64,000 bases of DNA, from NCBI GenBank assembly GCA_049323275.1, contig JBMOOM010000053.1, forward strand, positions 26,205 through 90,204, written 5' to 3'. Source of the stretch: Taklimakanibacter sp049323275. Its GTDB lineage: Bacteria; Pseudomonadota; Alphaproteobacteria; Rhizobiales; Aestuariivirgaceae. A program made the translations under genes and the position numbers. Within the stretch, counting starts at the first letter, position 1, and every line of letters starts with the position of its first letter. Shown here one piece after another: positions 14,662 to 23,144 of this stretch. The notes beneath the pieces were generated by a model. It ran no database searches, was not told the origin of the DNA, and worked only from the letters and a program-made list of their open reading frames with translations.

Positions 14662-16188
14662 TCAGAGGCTCGCGACCGTCTTCAGCGCCCCGTCGAGAGC
14701 CGTGCCGTTCTCGTCCTTCAGCGCCGCCTCGCGCAGGCGGCGCAGCCAGTCGGCGCCGTCTTCACGTCCCTCGAGCAGCGGCAGCGCCGAGAGCACCTTG
14801 TCATAACGCGACAGGCCGCGCGCATGCGTGTCGCTGTACCCCTTGATCAGCCGGCGGCAGCGCAGCACCTCGACGCCGAGCTCGTAATTCCTCCGGGCGA
14901 CCCGCTCCGCCTCACCGAGCCATCGCGTGAGATGCGCCTGCTCGACCTCATGGCGTAAGAGGCGGCGGCGGAAGCGCCGGAAGCCTGCCAGCACATAGAG
15001 GACCGAGTACCAGAAGATCCCGTCGGTGCGCACATGCCGGCCGCGATTGACCAGGCGGTCGAGCGCCTTGAACAGGCCCGGGCGGTTCTCGATATAGCGC
15101 CCGAGCCGCGCCGGCAGCATGCCGCAGACCTCTTCCATGCGCGGATGCATGAATTCGGTGAGTTTCAGGATCTGCGCGTCGCGGACATGCACCTCATCGC
15201 GCACCCGCTCGAAACGCCGGCTTTCGGTCTTGATCCGCGCCACCCAGATGACGTCGTCATAGGCCATGGCGTTGGCGATGTATTTCGCCGCCTCGCGCGT
15301 CAAGGAGCGGCCTTTGCCGTCGCCGCCGAGATCATGATCGAGGGCGGCGACCTTCACCAGCCGGCCGAGATATTCCTCGCCATAGGCGAGATCCTGGAAC
15401 TCCACGACCTTGGCGAGGCCGCGTTTCGCCATGTCGCGGCTGTCGGCCGGCATCTCATCGTCGATACGGGCGGCGAGCGCCTGATAGCGCTCGAGCAGCG
15501 CCGCCGGTCCTTCGATCCGGGCCGGAGCGCTCTCCGGCTTGGCGCCGGGCGCGACGGGCGCCAGCGCGGCGTCGAAGGCCTCATGAAAGGCCCTCAGGCT
15601 CGCCTTGATGCCCTTGCCGCCGCTCTGAATCGTCGCCTCGAAGCTTTCGCGCGGGAACGGCAGGACCGAAGCCGCGGCCAGCGCGCCGAACAGGCTCGCC
15701 GAGATGACGCTGCCATTGCGGGCCGCGATCGCCTCGAGATCGGCGGCGACGAAGCGGCGCGCCGTCTTGCGCGCCGTCTCGATGACCGTCGCGCTGTCGG
15801 CGATGCCATTGCCGGGCGCCGACTTTTCGGACACGGCGAAAGCGCGATGCGACGAGGCGATGAGCGTGGTGCGCTCCGGCGTAACGAGCCCGCGCATCAT
15901 CGCCCGCCCGGCCTCCATGAGCTCGGCGGCGAGGACGATGTCGACATCACCGGGCGACGGCATCAGGGCCAGGATCGGCGTCTTGCCGCGATCGGGCACC
16001 ATCTCGATATAGTAGATCGTGGCGCCGGTGCGTTGGGCGACGCCCGGCACCGAGGTCGCCTGCGCGTACCAGCCATTCGTCTCGGCGAGATGCACGATCC
16101 AGTCCGCGACCACGCCGCCGCCCTGCCCGCCCACCGCGAGGATCGCCAGCTTGATGATCTGGTTCTGGCGCGCCGACTGCATGTTCAT
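14662..16188 (-). CDS. iorB: Indolepyruvate ferredoxin oxidoreductase beta-like subunit with long C-terminal domain
   Basis: A 508-residue protein. The first 200 residues are the gamma-type pyruvate/2-oxoacid:ferredoxin oxidoreductase domain (LAILAVGGQGGGVVADWIV, then AQRTGATIYYIEMVP). The remaining 300 residues form an extra, largely helical domain like the DUF6537 region of large indolepyruvate oxidoreductases. Ordinary archaeal IorB is only about 200 residues. The start at 16188 overlaps the iorA stop in ATGA. With IorA it should oxidatively decarboxylate an aryl-pyruvate or another 2-oxoacid to the acyl-CoA, reducing ferredoxin. Confidence 0.82.
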   Translation of the reverse strand: MNMQSARQNQIIKLAILAVGGQGGGVVADWIVHLAETNGWYAQATSVPGVAQRTGATIYYIEMVPDRGKTPILALMPSPGDVDIVLAAELMEAGRAMMRGLVTPERTTLIASSHRAFAVSEKSAPGNGIADSATVIETARKTARRFVAADLEAIAARNGSVISASLFGALAAASVLPFPRESFEATIQSGGKGIKASLRAFHEAFDAALAPVAPGAKPESAPARIEGPAALLERYQALAARIDDEMPADSRDMAKRGLAKVVEFQDLAYGEEYLGRLVKVAALDHDLGGDGKGRSLTREAAKYIANAMAYDDVIWVARIKTESRRFERVRDEVHVRDAQILKLTEFMHPRMEEVCGMLPARLGRYIENRPGLFKALDRLVNRGRHVRTDGIFWYSVLYVLAGFRRFRRRLLRHEVEQAHLTRWLGEAERVARRNYELGVEVLRCRRLIKGYSDTHARGLSRYDKVLSALPLLEGREDGADWLRRLREAALKDENGTALDGALKTVASL

Positions 16189-18347
16189 CTGGCCGCGCCC
16201 GCTTTGACGAAGCGCAGCGATTTCGCGTCGCGCCGCCTCTGCAGGAAGCCGATCACCTTCTGCCGGAGCCCCGCCAGGAAGCGGTCGAGGCGGCTCGGAT
16301 TGCTGATCACGTCGGCGCGGTAGAAGGAGGGGCACAGCACCGCGGCATCGGCCACCTCGCCGCAATTGCCGCAGCCGACGCAGGACTGGTCGATCGCCGC
16401 CACCGGATCGTCGCGCAAGGGATCGTCCAGCTGCTTCACGCTGAGCGACGGGCAGCCCGAAAGGCGGATGCAGGCATGGTCACCGGTGCACACCTCCTCA
16501 TCGACGCCGAAGCGTGGTTTCACCACCCGCTTGCCATCATGAATGGCCTTGGCGATGAGCGGCTTCTCGCGCCGCTGCCGGTTGAGCATGCATTCCGACG
16601 AGGCGACGATGACCTTGGGACCTTTCTCCTCCGTCGTCAGCGCCTCGCGCAGCGTGTCGCGCATGCGGCCCACATCATAGGTGTGATCGATATGGCGCAC
16701 CCAGCCGACGCCGACGCCTTTCACCGCATCGGTGATCGGATGTTTGGTCGAGCGCGTCCGGTTATGGGCGCGCGAGGACAGAATGTCCTGCCCACCGGTC
16801 GCCGCCGAATAATAATTGTCGACCACCAGGATGACGCCGTCATTCTTGTTGAAGACGGCATTGCCGATGCCGGAAGCGAGGCCGTTATGCCAGAAGCCGC
16901 CATCGCCCATGATGGCGATCGAGCGCTTCTTCGCCGGCACGTTGAAGGCCGAGGCCGAGGCGGGGCCGAGCCCGTAGCCCATGGTGGTCGCCCCGATATT
17001 GAAGGGCGGCATGATCGAGAAGAGGTGGCAGCCGATATCGGCGGCGACGTGATGTTCCCCAAGCTCTCTCTCGACCAGCTTCATCGCCGAGAAGATCGGC
17101 CGCTCCGGACAGCCGGTGCAGAAGCCGGGCGGCCGCATCGGCACCACTTGCGCCAGGTGCGACAGGTCGAGTGGCGCCACCGGTGCGTTGGGCAGACGGA
17201 TCTTGGCGGAGAGCAGCGCCGGCGCATGATCGCGCAGGAAACCCGACAGGCCGTCGAGCATCGCCTGGCCGGTATATTCGCCGGCCATCGGCAGATAGCC
17301 CTTGCCATGGAGCCGCGTCGCGGCCGCCGCCTTGTGCAGCATATGGCCGAAAGCCTGCTCCAGGTGATCGGGCTGGCCTTCCTCGACCACCAGCACCGCG
17401 TCCTTGTCCTCGCAGAAGGCCAGGAACTCGTCATCGACCAGCGGATAGGTGACGTTGAGAATATAGAGCGGCACCATCGAGGTGCCGTAGAGATCGGCGA
17501 GGCCGAGCCGCTGCAAGGCGCGGATCACGCCATTATACATGCCGCCCTGCAGCACGATGCCGACCTTGGCGCGTTTCGGCCCGACCATCTCGTTGAGCTT
17601 GTGCGTCTTGATGAAGTCGATCGCCGCCGGCCAGCGCTTCTTGATCTTCTCCTGCTCATGCAGGAAGGAGGCGGGCGGCAGGACGATGCGCTGCGTGTCG
17701 CGGCGCGGCGATTCCAATGCGTCGGCCACCGTCATCGCCGGACGCTGATTGTCCTTGGCGATGAAGCGGCCATGCACATGGCAGGAGCGGATGCGCACTT
17801 CCAGCATCACCGGCGTGTTGGTCGCCTCCGACAGCGCGAAGCCGTCCTCGACCGCCTTCACGATCGCTTCGAGATTGGGCTTGGGATCGAGCAGCCATAT
17901 CTGCGACTTCATCGCGAAGGAATGGCTGCGCTCCTGCATGATGGACGAGCCTTCGCCATAATCCTCGCCGACGATGATGAGGGCGCCGCCGGTGACCCCG
18001 CCCGAGGAGAGATTGGCGAGCGCGTCGGAGGCGACATTGGTGCCGACCGTCGATTTCCAGGTCGCCGCCCCGCGGATGGGATAATGCACCGAGGCCGCCA
18101 GCGCCGCCGCGGCTGCCGCCTCGCTGGCGCTCGCCTCGAAATGGACGCCGAGCTCGCCCAATATGTCCTGCGCGTCGGAAAGGACGTCCATCAGATGCGA
18201 GATGGGCGCGCCCTGATAGCCGACGACATAACCGACGCCGCATTGCAGCAGCGCCTTGGTGATGGCGAGGATGCCTTCGCCGCGAAACTCCTCGCCGGCG
18301 CCGATCTTCAGCTGCTGGACCTCTCTCGCGAAGGAACGTTCGGCCAT
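16185..18347 (-). CDS. iorA: Indolepyruvate ferredoxin oxidoreductase alpha-like subunit
   Basis: A 720-residue thiamine-diphosphate enzyme. The N-terminal half is the pyrimidine-binding 2-oxoacid oxidoreductase domain (GYQGAPISHLMDVL near residue 43). The second half is the TPP pyrophosphate-binding domain with GDGGFWHNG and a downstream VDNYYSA. The C-terminal 110 residues carry two cysteine groups (CTGDHACIRLSGCPS and CVGCGNCGEVADAAVLCPS) for iron-sulfur clusters. It pairs with the downstream iorB-like gene. The MarR gene 10 bases upstream is in the same operon, so aromatic acid control is plausible. The substrate is not fixed by sequence. Confidence 0.88.
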   Translation of the reverse strand: MAERSFAREVQQLKIGAGEEFRGEGILAITKALLQCGVGYVVGYQGAPISHLMDVLSDAQDILGELGVHFEASASEAAAAAALAASVHYPIRGAATWKSTVGTNVASDALANLSSGGVTGGALIIVGEDYGEGSSIMQERSHSFAMKSQIWLLDPKPNLEAIVKAVEDGFALSEATNTPVMLEVRIRSCHVHGRFIAKDNQRPAMTVADALESPRRDTQRIVLPPASFLHEQEKIKKRWPAAIDFIKTHKLNEMVGPKRAKVGIVLQGGMYNGVIRALQRLGLADLYGTSMVPLYILNVTYPLVDDEFLAFCEDKDAVLVVEEGQPDHLEQAFGHMLHKAAAATRLHGKGYLPMAGEYTGQAMLDGLSGFLRDHAPALLSAKIRLPNAPVAPLDLSHLAQVVPMRPPGFCTGCPERPIFSAMKLVERELGEHHVAADIGCHLFSIMPPFNIGATTMGYGLGPASASAFNVPAKKRSIAIMGDGGFWHNGLASGIGNAVFNKNDGVILVVDNYYSAATGGQDILSSRAHNRTRSTKHPITDAVKGVGVGWVRHIDHTYDVGRMRDTLREALTTEEKGPKVIVASSECMLNRQRREKPLIAKAIHDGKRVVKPRFGVDEEVCTGDHACIRLSGCPSLSVKQLDDPLRDDPVAAIDQSCVGCGNCGEVADAAVLCPSFYRADVISNPSRLDRFLAGLRQKVIGFLQRRRDAKSLRFVKAGAAR

Positions 18348-18357
18348 GGCGCCCTCC

Positions 18358-18858
18358 TCAGTCCTGGTTCACATTCTGCAGCATCTTGTGCAGGACCGAA
18401 ATGAAAGTCTCGTATTCGGTCTCGCTGACGCCGGCGAAGACTTCCGAATACCGCTTATACATCATCGGCCAGAATTGCGCGAAGAGCTGGCGGCCCTTGT
18501 CGGTCAGATAGACCTCGCGCACCCGGAGGTCGCCCTTGCGCGGCCGGCTCTTGATCAGGGCCTGCTCCTCCATCGCATCGAGGGTGCGGCTCATGGTCGA
18601 CTGCTCGGTGATGGTGTGGAGCGCCAGATCGTTCGCCGTCATGCCCGGCGTGATCGCCAGCACCGCCAGCGTGCGCATCTTGGCGGTGGTGAGATCGAAG
18701 GACTTGAGCGCCTCCTGCATGTCGGCGTTCCAGCGCGCCGAGATGCGGTTGATCAGATAGGGCGCGAAGTGATTGAGCCCGATCTCGCCGATCGATGGGA
18801 TCGCGTCATCGACCGCATTGGAGGGTTTCAGGAGCGTGGTTCCGAAGCGTCCGACCAT
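18358..18858 (-). CDS. MarR-family transcriptional regulator
   Basis: A 166-residue winged-helix regulator. The helix-turn-helix region spans about residues 60-110 (TANDLALHTITEQSTMSRTL), followed by a wing with basic residues (KSRPRKGDLRVREVYLTDKG). MarR proteins are dimeric repressors that usually release DNA on binding an aromatic acid or aryl-CoA. The gene lies inside an operon with iorA, iorB and a CrtI-like flavoprotein, so it is likely the local sensor. Candidate sites are the ATATGCATAT palindrome at 21464 and the TTAGTTTAG motifs at 9595 and 23083. Confidence 0.88.
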   Translation of the reverse strand: MVGRFGTTLLKPSNAVDDAIPSIGEIGLNHFAPYLINRISARWNADMQEALKSFDLTTAKMRTLAVLAITPGMTANDLALHTITEQSTMSRTLDAMEEQALIKSRPRKGDLRVREVYLTDKGRQLFAQFWPMMYKRYSEVFAGVSETEYETFISVLHKMLQNVNQD

Positions 18859-18862
18859 CTGA

Positions 18863-20443
18863 TCACCTCAAGGACTGCGCCAGCATGAATCCCGATCCGC
18901 CGCCGAGGCCGGCTCCCGGATGGGTCGAGGCGCCAATATGGTAGAGATTGCGGATGAAGGTGCGGTGATTGACCGAGGATTTGAACGGCCGCCACAGGAA
19001 GGACTGGTCGAGCCCGCAGAAGCCGCCATAGGGATCGCCGCCGACCAGATTCATGTTCATCGCCTCGAGATCGGCGGGCGAATAAGCCCGCCGCGTCAGC
19101 TTGATCGCGCTGAAATCGGCGATGTGATGGGCGAGGATCGCCTCGATGCGGTCGGCATAGGCCTCGCGCACCGCTTCGCTCCATCGTCCGTCCGCCGGCA
19201 CGGCGATCTGGCCCGCAGCATCGCCCTTGATGAAGCGCGGCGCTTCCGGAAGCTGCAGCCACAGGATTGCGGTCCCGTCTGGACACCGGCTCGGATCGAG
19301 CGCGGCGGGCTGGCCGACGCAGATGGTCGGGACCTCCGGCAGCATGCCACGCTCGGCTTCGTTGGCCGCCTTCGACACGCCGTCGAGGCCGGGGGTCAGA
19401 TGCAGCAGCGCCACTCTGTCGAGACCGGGCGAGAGCCAGCGCGGCTTCGCCTTCAGCGCGTAATGGAGCTGGAAATTGCCTTTGCCATAGCGATAGTTGC
19501 GCACTTCCCCGGCGAGATCGCCGGGCGGCGTGAAATCCTTGAGCAGGCGCTGATACAATTGCGTCGGCGTCACCGAGCAGATGACGCCGGCCTTCGCCGT
19601 GATCTCCGCGCCATCCGCCAGCCGCACGCCGCGCGCCGATCCGTCGCCGCCGGCGAGCACCGCGGCGACATCGGCGCCGGTGCGGATCTCCCCGCCGGTC
19701 TCGCGGATCAGGGCGGCAAAGGCATCGAGCAGCTTCTGGCCGCCGCCTTTGACGATCGGCGCGCCCGCCGCTTCGAGCGCGAAGGCGATCACTTTCGCCA
19801 TTTGCGCCGAATAGGCGCTTTCCGGTCCGAGCCCGGTATGCAGCACCCAGGGCGCCCACAAAGCGCGGGCGACATCGGAGCGGTAATTCGCCTCGAGCCA
19901 GGCGCGCGCCGTGGTCAGCGCCTCGCCGAAGAACCGCGCCAGCGGACGCGGACCGCGCCGCCACGCTTCCTTGGCGAGGAGCTTCGCCGTCGGCCAGCTC
20001 CACAGCTGGCCGCCGAGCAGCGCGAAGAGCAAGGGCGCGTCGCGCTCGATGCCGCCGACATCGGCGAGATGCTGGGCGCCATCGCCTGAGGCCAGCTGAT
20101 CGAGCGCCGCGCCATTGGCGTCGCGCTTCATGGTGACGACGGCCGAACGCCCGTCCGGCAGCAGCACGCCGGAAGGATGATCGGTGTGGCAGAATTCGAG
20201 CCCGTGCCGGCCGAGATCGGCGGCGAGGGCCGCATAAGCAGGCGAGGTGATGAACAGGACGAAGGTCGTCGCCATCACGTCATGGACATAGCCCGGCGCC
20301 GTGATCTCCTCGGTGCGGATGCAGCCGCCGATCCGGTCATTGCGCTCGAGCAGCAGCACGCGCTTGCCCTGGCGGCCCAGCAGAGCCGCGCAGACCAAAG
20401 AATTGATGCCGCTGCCGACGATCACATAGTCAGGATCGGCCAT
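18863..20443 (-). CDS. CrtI/phytoene-desaturase-like FAD oxidoreductase, copy 1
   Basis: A 526-residue flavoprotein. The N-terminal dinucleotide motif GSGINSLVCAALLGRQGK and the C-terminal GASTHPGAGLGGGSGFMLA signature are those of the phytoene desaturase/NAD(P)-FAD oxidoreductase family. No carotenoid genes accompany it, so it probably oxidises another substrate. It is paralogous in layout to 21501-23069 on the opposite strand, with the same N- and C-terminal signatures. The marR gene starts 4 bases after its stop, so these are co-transcribed. Confidence 0.8.
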   Translation of the reverse strand: MADPDYVIVGSGINSLVCAALLGRQGKRVLLLERNDRIGGCIRTEEITAPGYVHDVMATTFVLFITSPAYAALAADLGRHGLEFCHTDHPSGVLLPDGRSAVVTMKRDANGAALDQLASGDGAQHLADVGGIERDAPLLFALLGGQLWSWPTAKLLAKEAWRRGPRPLARFFGEALTTARAWLEANYRSDVARALWAPWVLHTGLGPESAYSAQMAKVIAFALEAAGAPIVKGGGQKLLDAFAALIRETGGEIRTGADVAAVLAGGDGSARGVRLADGAEITAKAGVICSVTPTQLYQRLLKDFTPPGDLAGEVRNYRYGKGNFQLHYALKAKPRWLSPGLDRVALLHLTPGLDGVSKAANEAERGMLPEVPTICVGQPAALDPSRCPDGTAILWLQLPEAPRFIKGDAAGQIAVPADGRWSEAVREAYADRIEAILAHHIADFSAIKLTRRAYSPADLEAMNMNLVGGDPYGGFCGLDQSFLWRPFKSSVNHRTFIRNLYHIGASTHPGAGLGGGSGFMLAQSLR

Positions 20444-20471
20444 GTTCGTTTCTGAGCCTCTCTCCTGTTTT

Positions 20472-20545
20472 CCCTTCTCCCGCCTGCGGGAGAAGGTGGC
20501 CGAAGGCCGGATGAGGGTGTTCCTTCTCCCGCTTGCGGGAGAAGG
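20472..20545. repeat. Paired CCTTCTCCCGC palindromes
   Basis: Two perfect hairpins with 11-bp arms CCTTCTCCCGC / GCGGGAGAAGG (20473-20496 and 20522-20545) separated by GTGGCCGAAGGCCGGATGAG. The same unit occurs twice between phnD and phnE at 59629-59810. It is a dispersed palindromic repeat, here between co-oriented genes of one operon. Confidence 0.75.
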
Positions 20546-20561
20546 AGAAAGCCATCAAGTC

Positions 20562-21350
20562 TCAGCGCGCCACCAGCGCCAGGACGCGCAAGGGACTGCC
20601 CGTGCCGTTGACGATCTTCAACGGCGCCGCGATCAGGATGGCGCCCTTGGGCGGCAGCTTGTCGAGATTGCACAGGCTGGCGAGACCGTAGCGGTTCGAC
20701 TTGTGCATCAGATTATGCGCCGGGAAGGGCGGCGTCATGCCGCCGGCGGCGCCGGCATCCGTGCCGACCGTCTCGCTGCCCCAGCCGATGGCGCCCTTGG
20801 ACAGGATATATTCGATGCAGTCGACCGTCGGGCCGGGCGAATGCGGCCCCTTCTCGTCCGCATTGAGGAATTCCTTCTCGCTGCCATTGCGCTTGTACCA
20901 GTCGGTGCGCATCAGCACCCAGCTGCCCTTGGCGATGTCGCCATGGGTCTTCTCCCAGGCGCGCACGCCGTCGGCGGAGAGCAGGAAGTCCGGATTCTTC
21001 TTCACCTCGCCGCTGCAGTCGATGACATTGACGGGCGCCACGAAATTCTTCGGCGCGATCTTGTCGGTGGTGCCGTCGGCATAATCCTTGCCGGTGACCC
21101 AATGCACCGGCGCGTCGAAATGCGTGCCGGAATGCTCGCCGAGCTTGAGCCAGTTCCACGACCAGAAGGGGCCGTTCTGGTCGTAATTGGAGATATTGTG
21201 CACTTCCACCGTCGGCGTGTTCTTGCCGATCTCGGGCGGCAGCTTGATCAGCGGCGTGTCCGGCCCGAGCGGTGCTGTAAGGTCGACGACGTCGACGGCG
21301 CCCGACAACAAGGCTTCGGCCAATGAACTGAGATCCGCTTTCTGCGCCAT
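20562..21350 (-). CDS. Cyclase-family (kynurenine-formamidase-like) metal hydrolase
   Basis: A 262-residue protein of the cyclase family (PF04199). The signature HSGTHFDAPVHW at residues 73-84 supplies His73, His77, Asp79 and His83 as metal ligands. Relatives hydrolyse N-formylkynurenine, isatin or other amide/lactone substrates. GGAGGAAAC precedes the ATG. It heads the minus-strand operon with the CrtI-like flavoprotein, marR and iorAB. With an aryl-pyruvate oxidoreductase downstream, tryptophan, indole or isatin-type substrates are attractive, but this is inference. Confidence 0.82.
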   Translation of the reverse strand: MAQKADLSSLAEALLSGAVDVVDLTAPLGPDTPLIKLPPEIGKNTPTVEVHNISNYDQNGPFWSWNWLKLGEHSGTHFDAPVHWVTGKDYADGTTDKIAPKNFVAPVNVIDCSGEVKKNPDFLLSADGVRAWEKTHGDIAKGSWVLMRTDWYKRNGSEKEFLNADEKGPHSPGPTVDCIEYILSKGAIGWGSETVGTDAGAAGGMTPPFPAHNLMHKSNRYGLASLCNLDKLPPKGAILIAAPLKIVNGTGSPLRVLALVAR

Positions 21351-21500
21351 ATGTTTCCTCCACTGCGTGTTGTTGTTCTGGCCGGCATCCTATGCCCAAT
21401 ACATGCAAATGCAAATAACAAATCTTGCGCTTGCTTGAGCCAGCGGAATCTCATGGACAGATTATATGCATATGCCAGTATGTCCGCCGGAGGGACGTCC
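21351..21500. promoter_or_regulatory. Divergent promoter region of the cyclase and CrtI-like operons
   Basis: The 150 bases between start codons contain AT-rich stretches unlike the surrounding DNA, a direct ATGCAAATGCAAAT repeat near 21403-21416 and a perfect ATATGCATAT palindrome at 21464-21473. The palindrome is 28 bases from the flavoprotein start codon. These are reasonable binding sites for the MarR regulator encoded in the operon. Confidence 0.4.
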
Positions 21501-23069
21501 ATGCACTATGACGCCATCATCATCGGCAGCGGCCATAACGGGCTCGCCGCGGCCGTGCATCTGGCCAAACAGGGCTGGAAGGTCGGCGTCTTCGAGCGCA
21601 ATAAAGTGGCGGGCGGCGCGGTGCAGACCCGCGAGGTGACGCTTCCCGGCTTCCGCCATGATCTCTTCGCCATGAATCTCGGCCTCTTCGCCGGCTCGCC
21701 CTTCATGCGCGCCCATGGCGAAGCGTTGACGAAGCACGGCCTGGCTTTCGCCGGGGCGGGCGACTGCTTCGCCACACCTTTCGCCGATGGCAGCTGGTTC
21801 GGCGTCTCCATGGACAAGGAAAAGAACATCGCCCGCGCCCTGAGCCTGTCGCCCAAGGACGCCGAAGCCTGGAAGGGCTTGAGCGACCGCTTCGGCCGCG
21901 ACGCGCCGCATATATTTGCTTTGCTCGGCAGCCCGATGCCCTCGCGCGAACTTCTGCCGCTGGGCTGGAAGGCCTGGCGCGCCCAGGGGCTGCCGTGGAT
22001 CATCGACACGCTGAAGCTGCTCGTTTCCTCACCCCGCGCCTTCCTCGATGCGACCTTTGAATCCGAAAAGATCAAGGCCACGCTCGCCGCCTGGGGCCTG
22101 CATCTCGATTTCGCACCCGATATCGCGGGCGGCGCGCTCTTCCCCTATCTCGAGGCCATGGCCGATCAGAGCTTCGGCATGGCGCTCGGCAAAGGCGGCG
22201 CCGATGTGATGATCAGGGCGCTCACCAATTATCTCACGGAGCTGGGCGGCGATATCCATCTCGATGCCGAGGTGCGGCGCATCGACAGGAGTCCGGATCG
22301 CGCCACCGGCGTGACGCTCGCGGACGGCCGGCAATTCCAGGCCACCCGCGCGGTGATCGCCAATACCTTGCCGCAAGCTGTATTCGGCCGGCTCCTCGAC
22401 GGCGGCAGCGGCGATGCCGAAACCGATCGCCGCATGAAGGCCTTCCGGCCCGGCCCCGGCACGATGATGATCCATGTCGCCTGCGACGGCCTGCCCGACT
22501 GGGCCGCTGGCGCCGAGCTCAAGCGCTTCGCTTACGTCCACCTCGCGCCCTCGCTCGACATGATGAGCCGCGTCTATCACGAGGCGCTGGCCGGATTTCT
22601 GCCGGCGGAGCCTGTCGTCGTCGTCGGCCAGCCGACGGCTGTCGATCCGGGCCGCGCGCCCCCCGGCAAGCATATTCTCTGGCTGCAGGTGCGCGTCCTG
22701 CCCGCCGAAATTCGCGGCGACGGCAAAGGCATGATCACCGCGACCGATTGGGACCGGGCAAAGGAAGCCTATGCCGACCGCGTGCTCGCCATTCTCGAGA
22801 CCTATGCGCCGGGCTTCGGCGCCCGGATTCTCGGCCGCGCCGTCTTCTCCCCCCTCGATCTCGAGCGCGAGAATCCCAATCTCGTCGGCGGCGACAATCT
22901 CGGCGGCAGCCATCATCTGAGCCAGAATTTCCTCTTCCGCCCGGCGCCCGGATGGTCGCGCTACAGGACGCCGGTCCAGGGGCTTTATCTCGTCGGCGCC
23001 GCGACCTGGCCGGGCGCCGGTGTCGGCGCCGGGTCCGGCTTCATGCTGGCGAAGATGTTGAGCAAGTGA
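21501..23069 (+). CDS. CrtI/phytoene-desaturase-like FAD oxidoreductase, copy 2
   Basis: A 522-residue flavoprotein with IIGSGHNGLAAAVHLAKQGW at the N-terminus and GAATWPGAGVGAGSGFMLA at the C-terminus, the same architecture as the copy at 18863-20443. The start at 21501 is fixed by GGAGGGACGTCC just before the ATG. The longer frame upstream covers promoter DNA. It is transcribed divergently from the cyclase operon and heads the unit with the ABC transporter. Having two divergent paralogues around one promoter suggests they act on the same substrate series. Confidence 0.82.
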   Translation: MHYDAIIIGSGHNGLAAAVHLAKQGWKVGVFERNKVAGGAVQTREVTLPGFRHDLFAMNLGLFAGSPFMRAHGEALTKHGLAFAGAGDCFATPFADGSWFGVSMDKEKNIARALSLSPKDAEAWKGLSDRFGRDAPHIFALLGSPMPSRELLPLGWKAWRAQGLPWIIDTLKLLVSSPRAFLDATFESEKIKATLAAWGLHLDFAPDIAGGALFPYLEAMADQSFGMALGKGGADVMIRALTNYLTELGGDIHLDAEVRRIDRSPDRATGVTLADGRQFQATRAVIANTLPQAVFGRLLDGGSGDAETDRRMKAFRPGPGTMMIHVACDGLPDWAAGAELKRFAYVHLAPSLDMMSRVYHEALAGFLPAEPVVVVGQPTAVDPGRAPPGKHILWLQVRVLPAEIRGDGKGMITATDWDRAKEAYADRVLAILETYAPGFGARILGRAVFSPLDLERENPNLVGGDNLGGSHHLSQNFLFRPAPGWSRYRTPVQGLYLVGAATWPGAGVGAGSGFMLAKMLSK

Positions 23070-23082
23070 GCTTGCGGGAGAT

Positions 23083-23101
23083 TTAGTTTAGACCTAAAGT
23101 A
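23083..23101 (+). promoter_or_regulatory. Candidate operator, TTAGTTTAG-type motif
   Basis: TTAGTTTAGACCTAAAGTA lies 44-62 bases before the solute-binding protein ATG and matches the minus-strand sequence at 9595-9614 at 16 of 19 positions. It contains the perfect TTTAG-ac-CTAAA symmetry. It also resembles half of the dispersed CTTTAGGT palindrome, so it could be a decayed repeat instead. Confidence 0.35.
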
Positions 23102-23144
23102 TCTATCAATGGCCCATTCAATAAAGGGCGACAGGGAGAGAGAC

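Noticed and set aside
14586..14846. Short frames in the right repeat region
   Set aside because: They consist of translated repeat units and Arg/Ala-rich antisense of the iorB-like gene, with no start signal.
20472..20545. Closely spaced palindromic repeats considered as a CRISPR array
   Set aside because: Only two units, no equal-length unique spacers and no cas genes. The same unit is dispersed at other intergenic sites.
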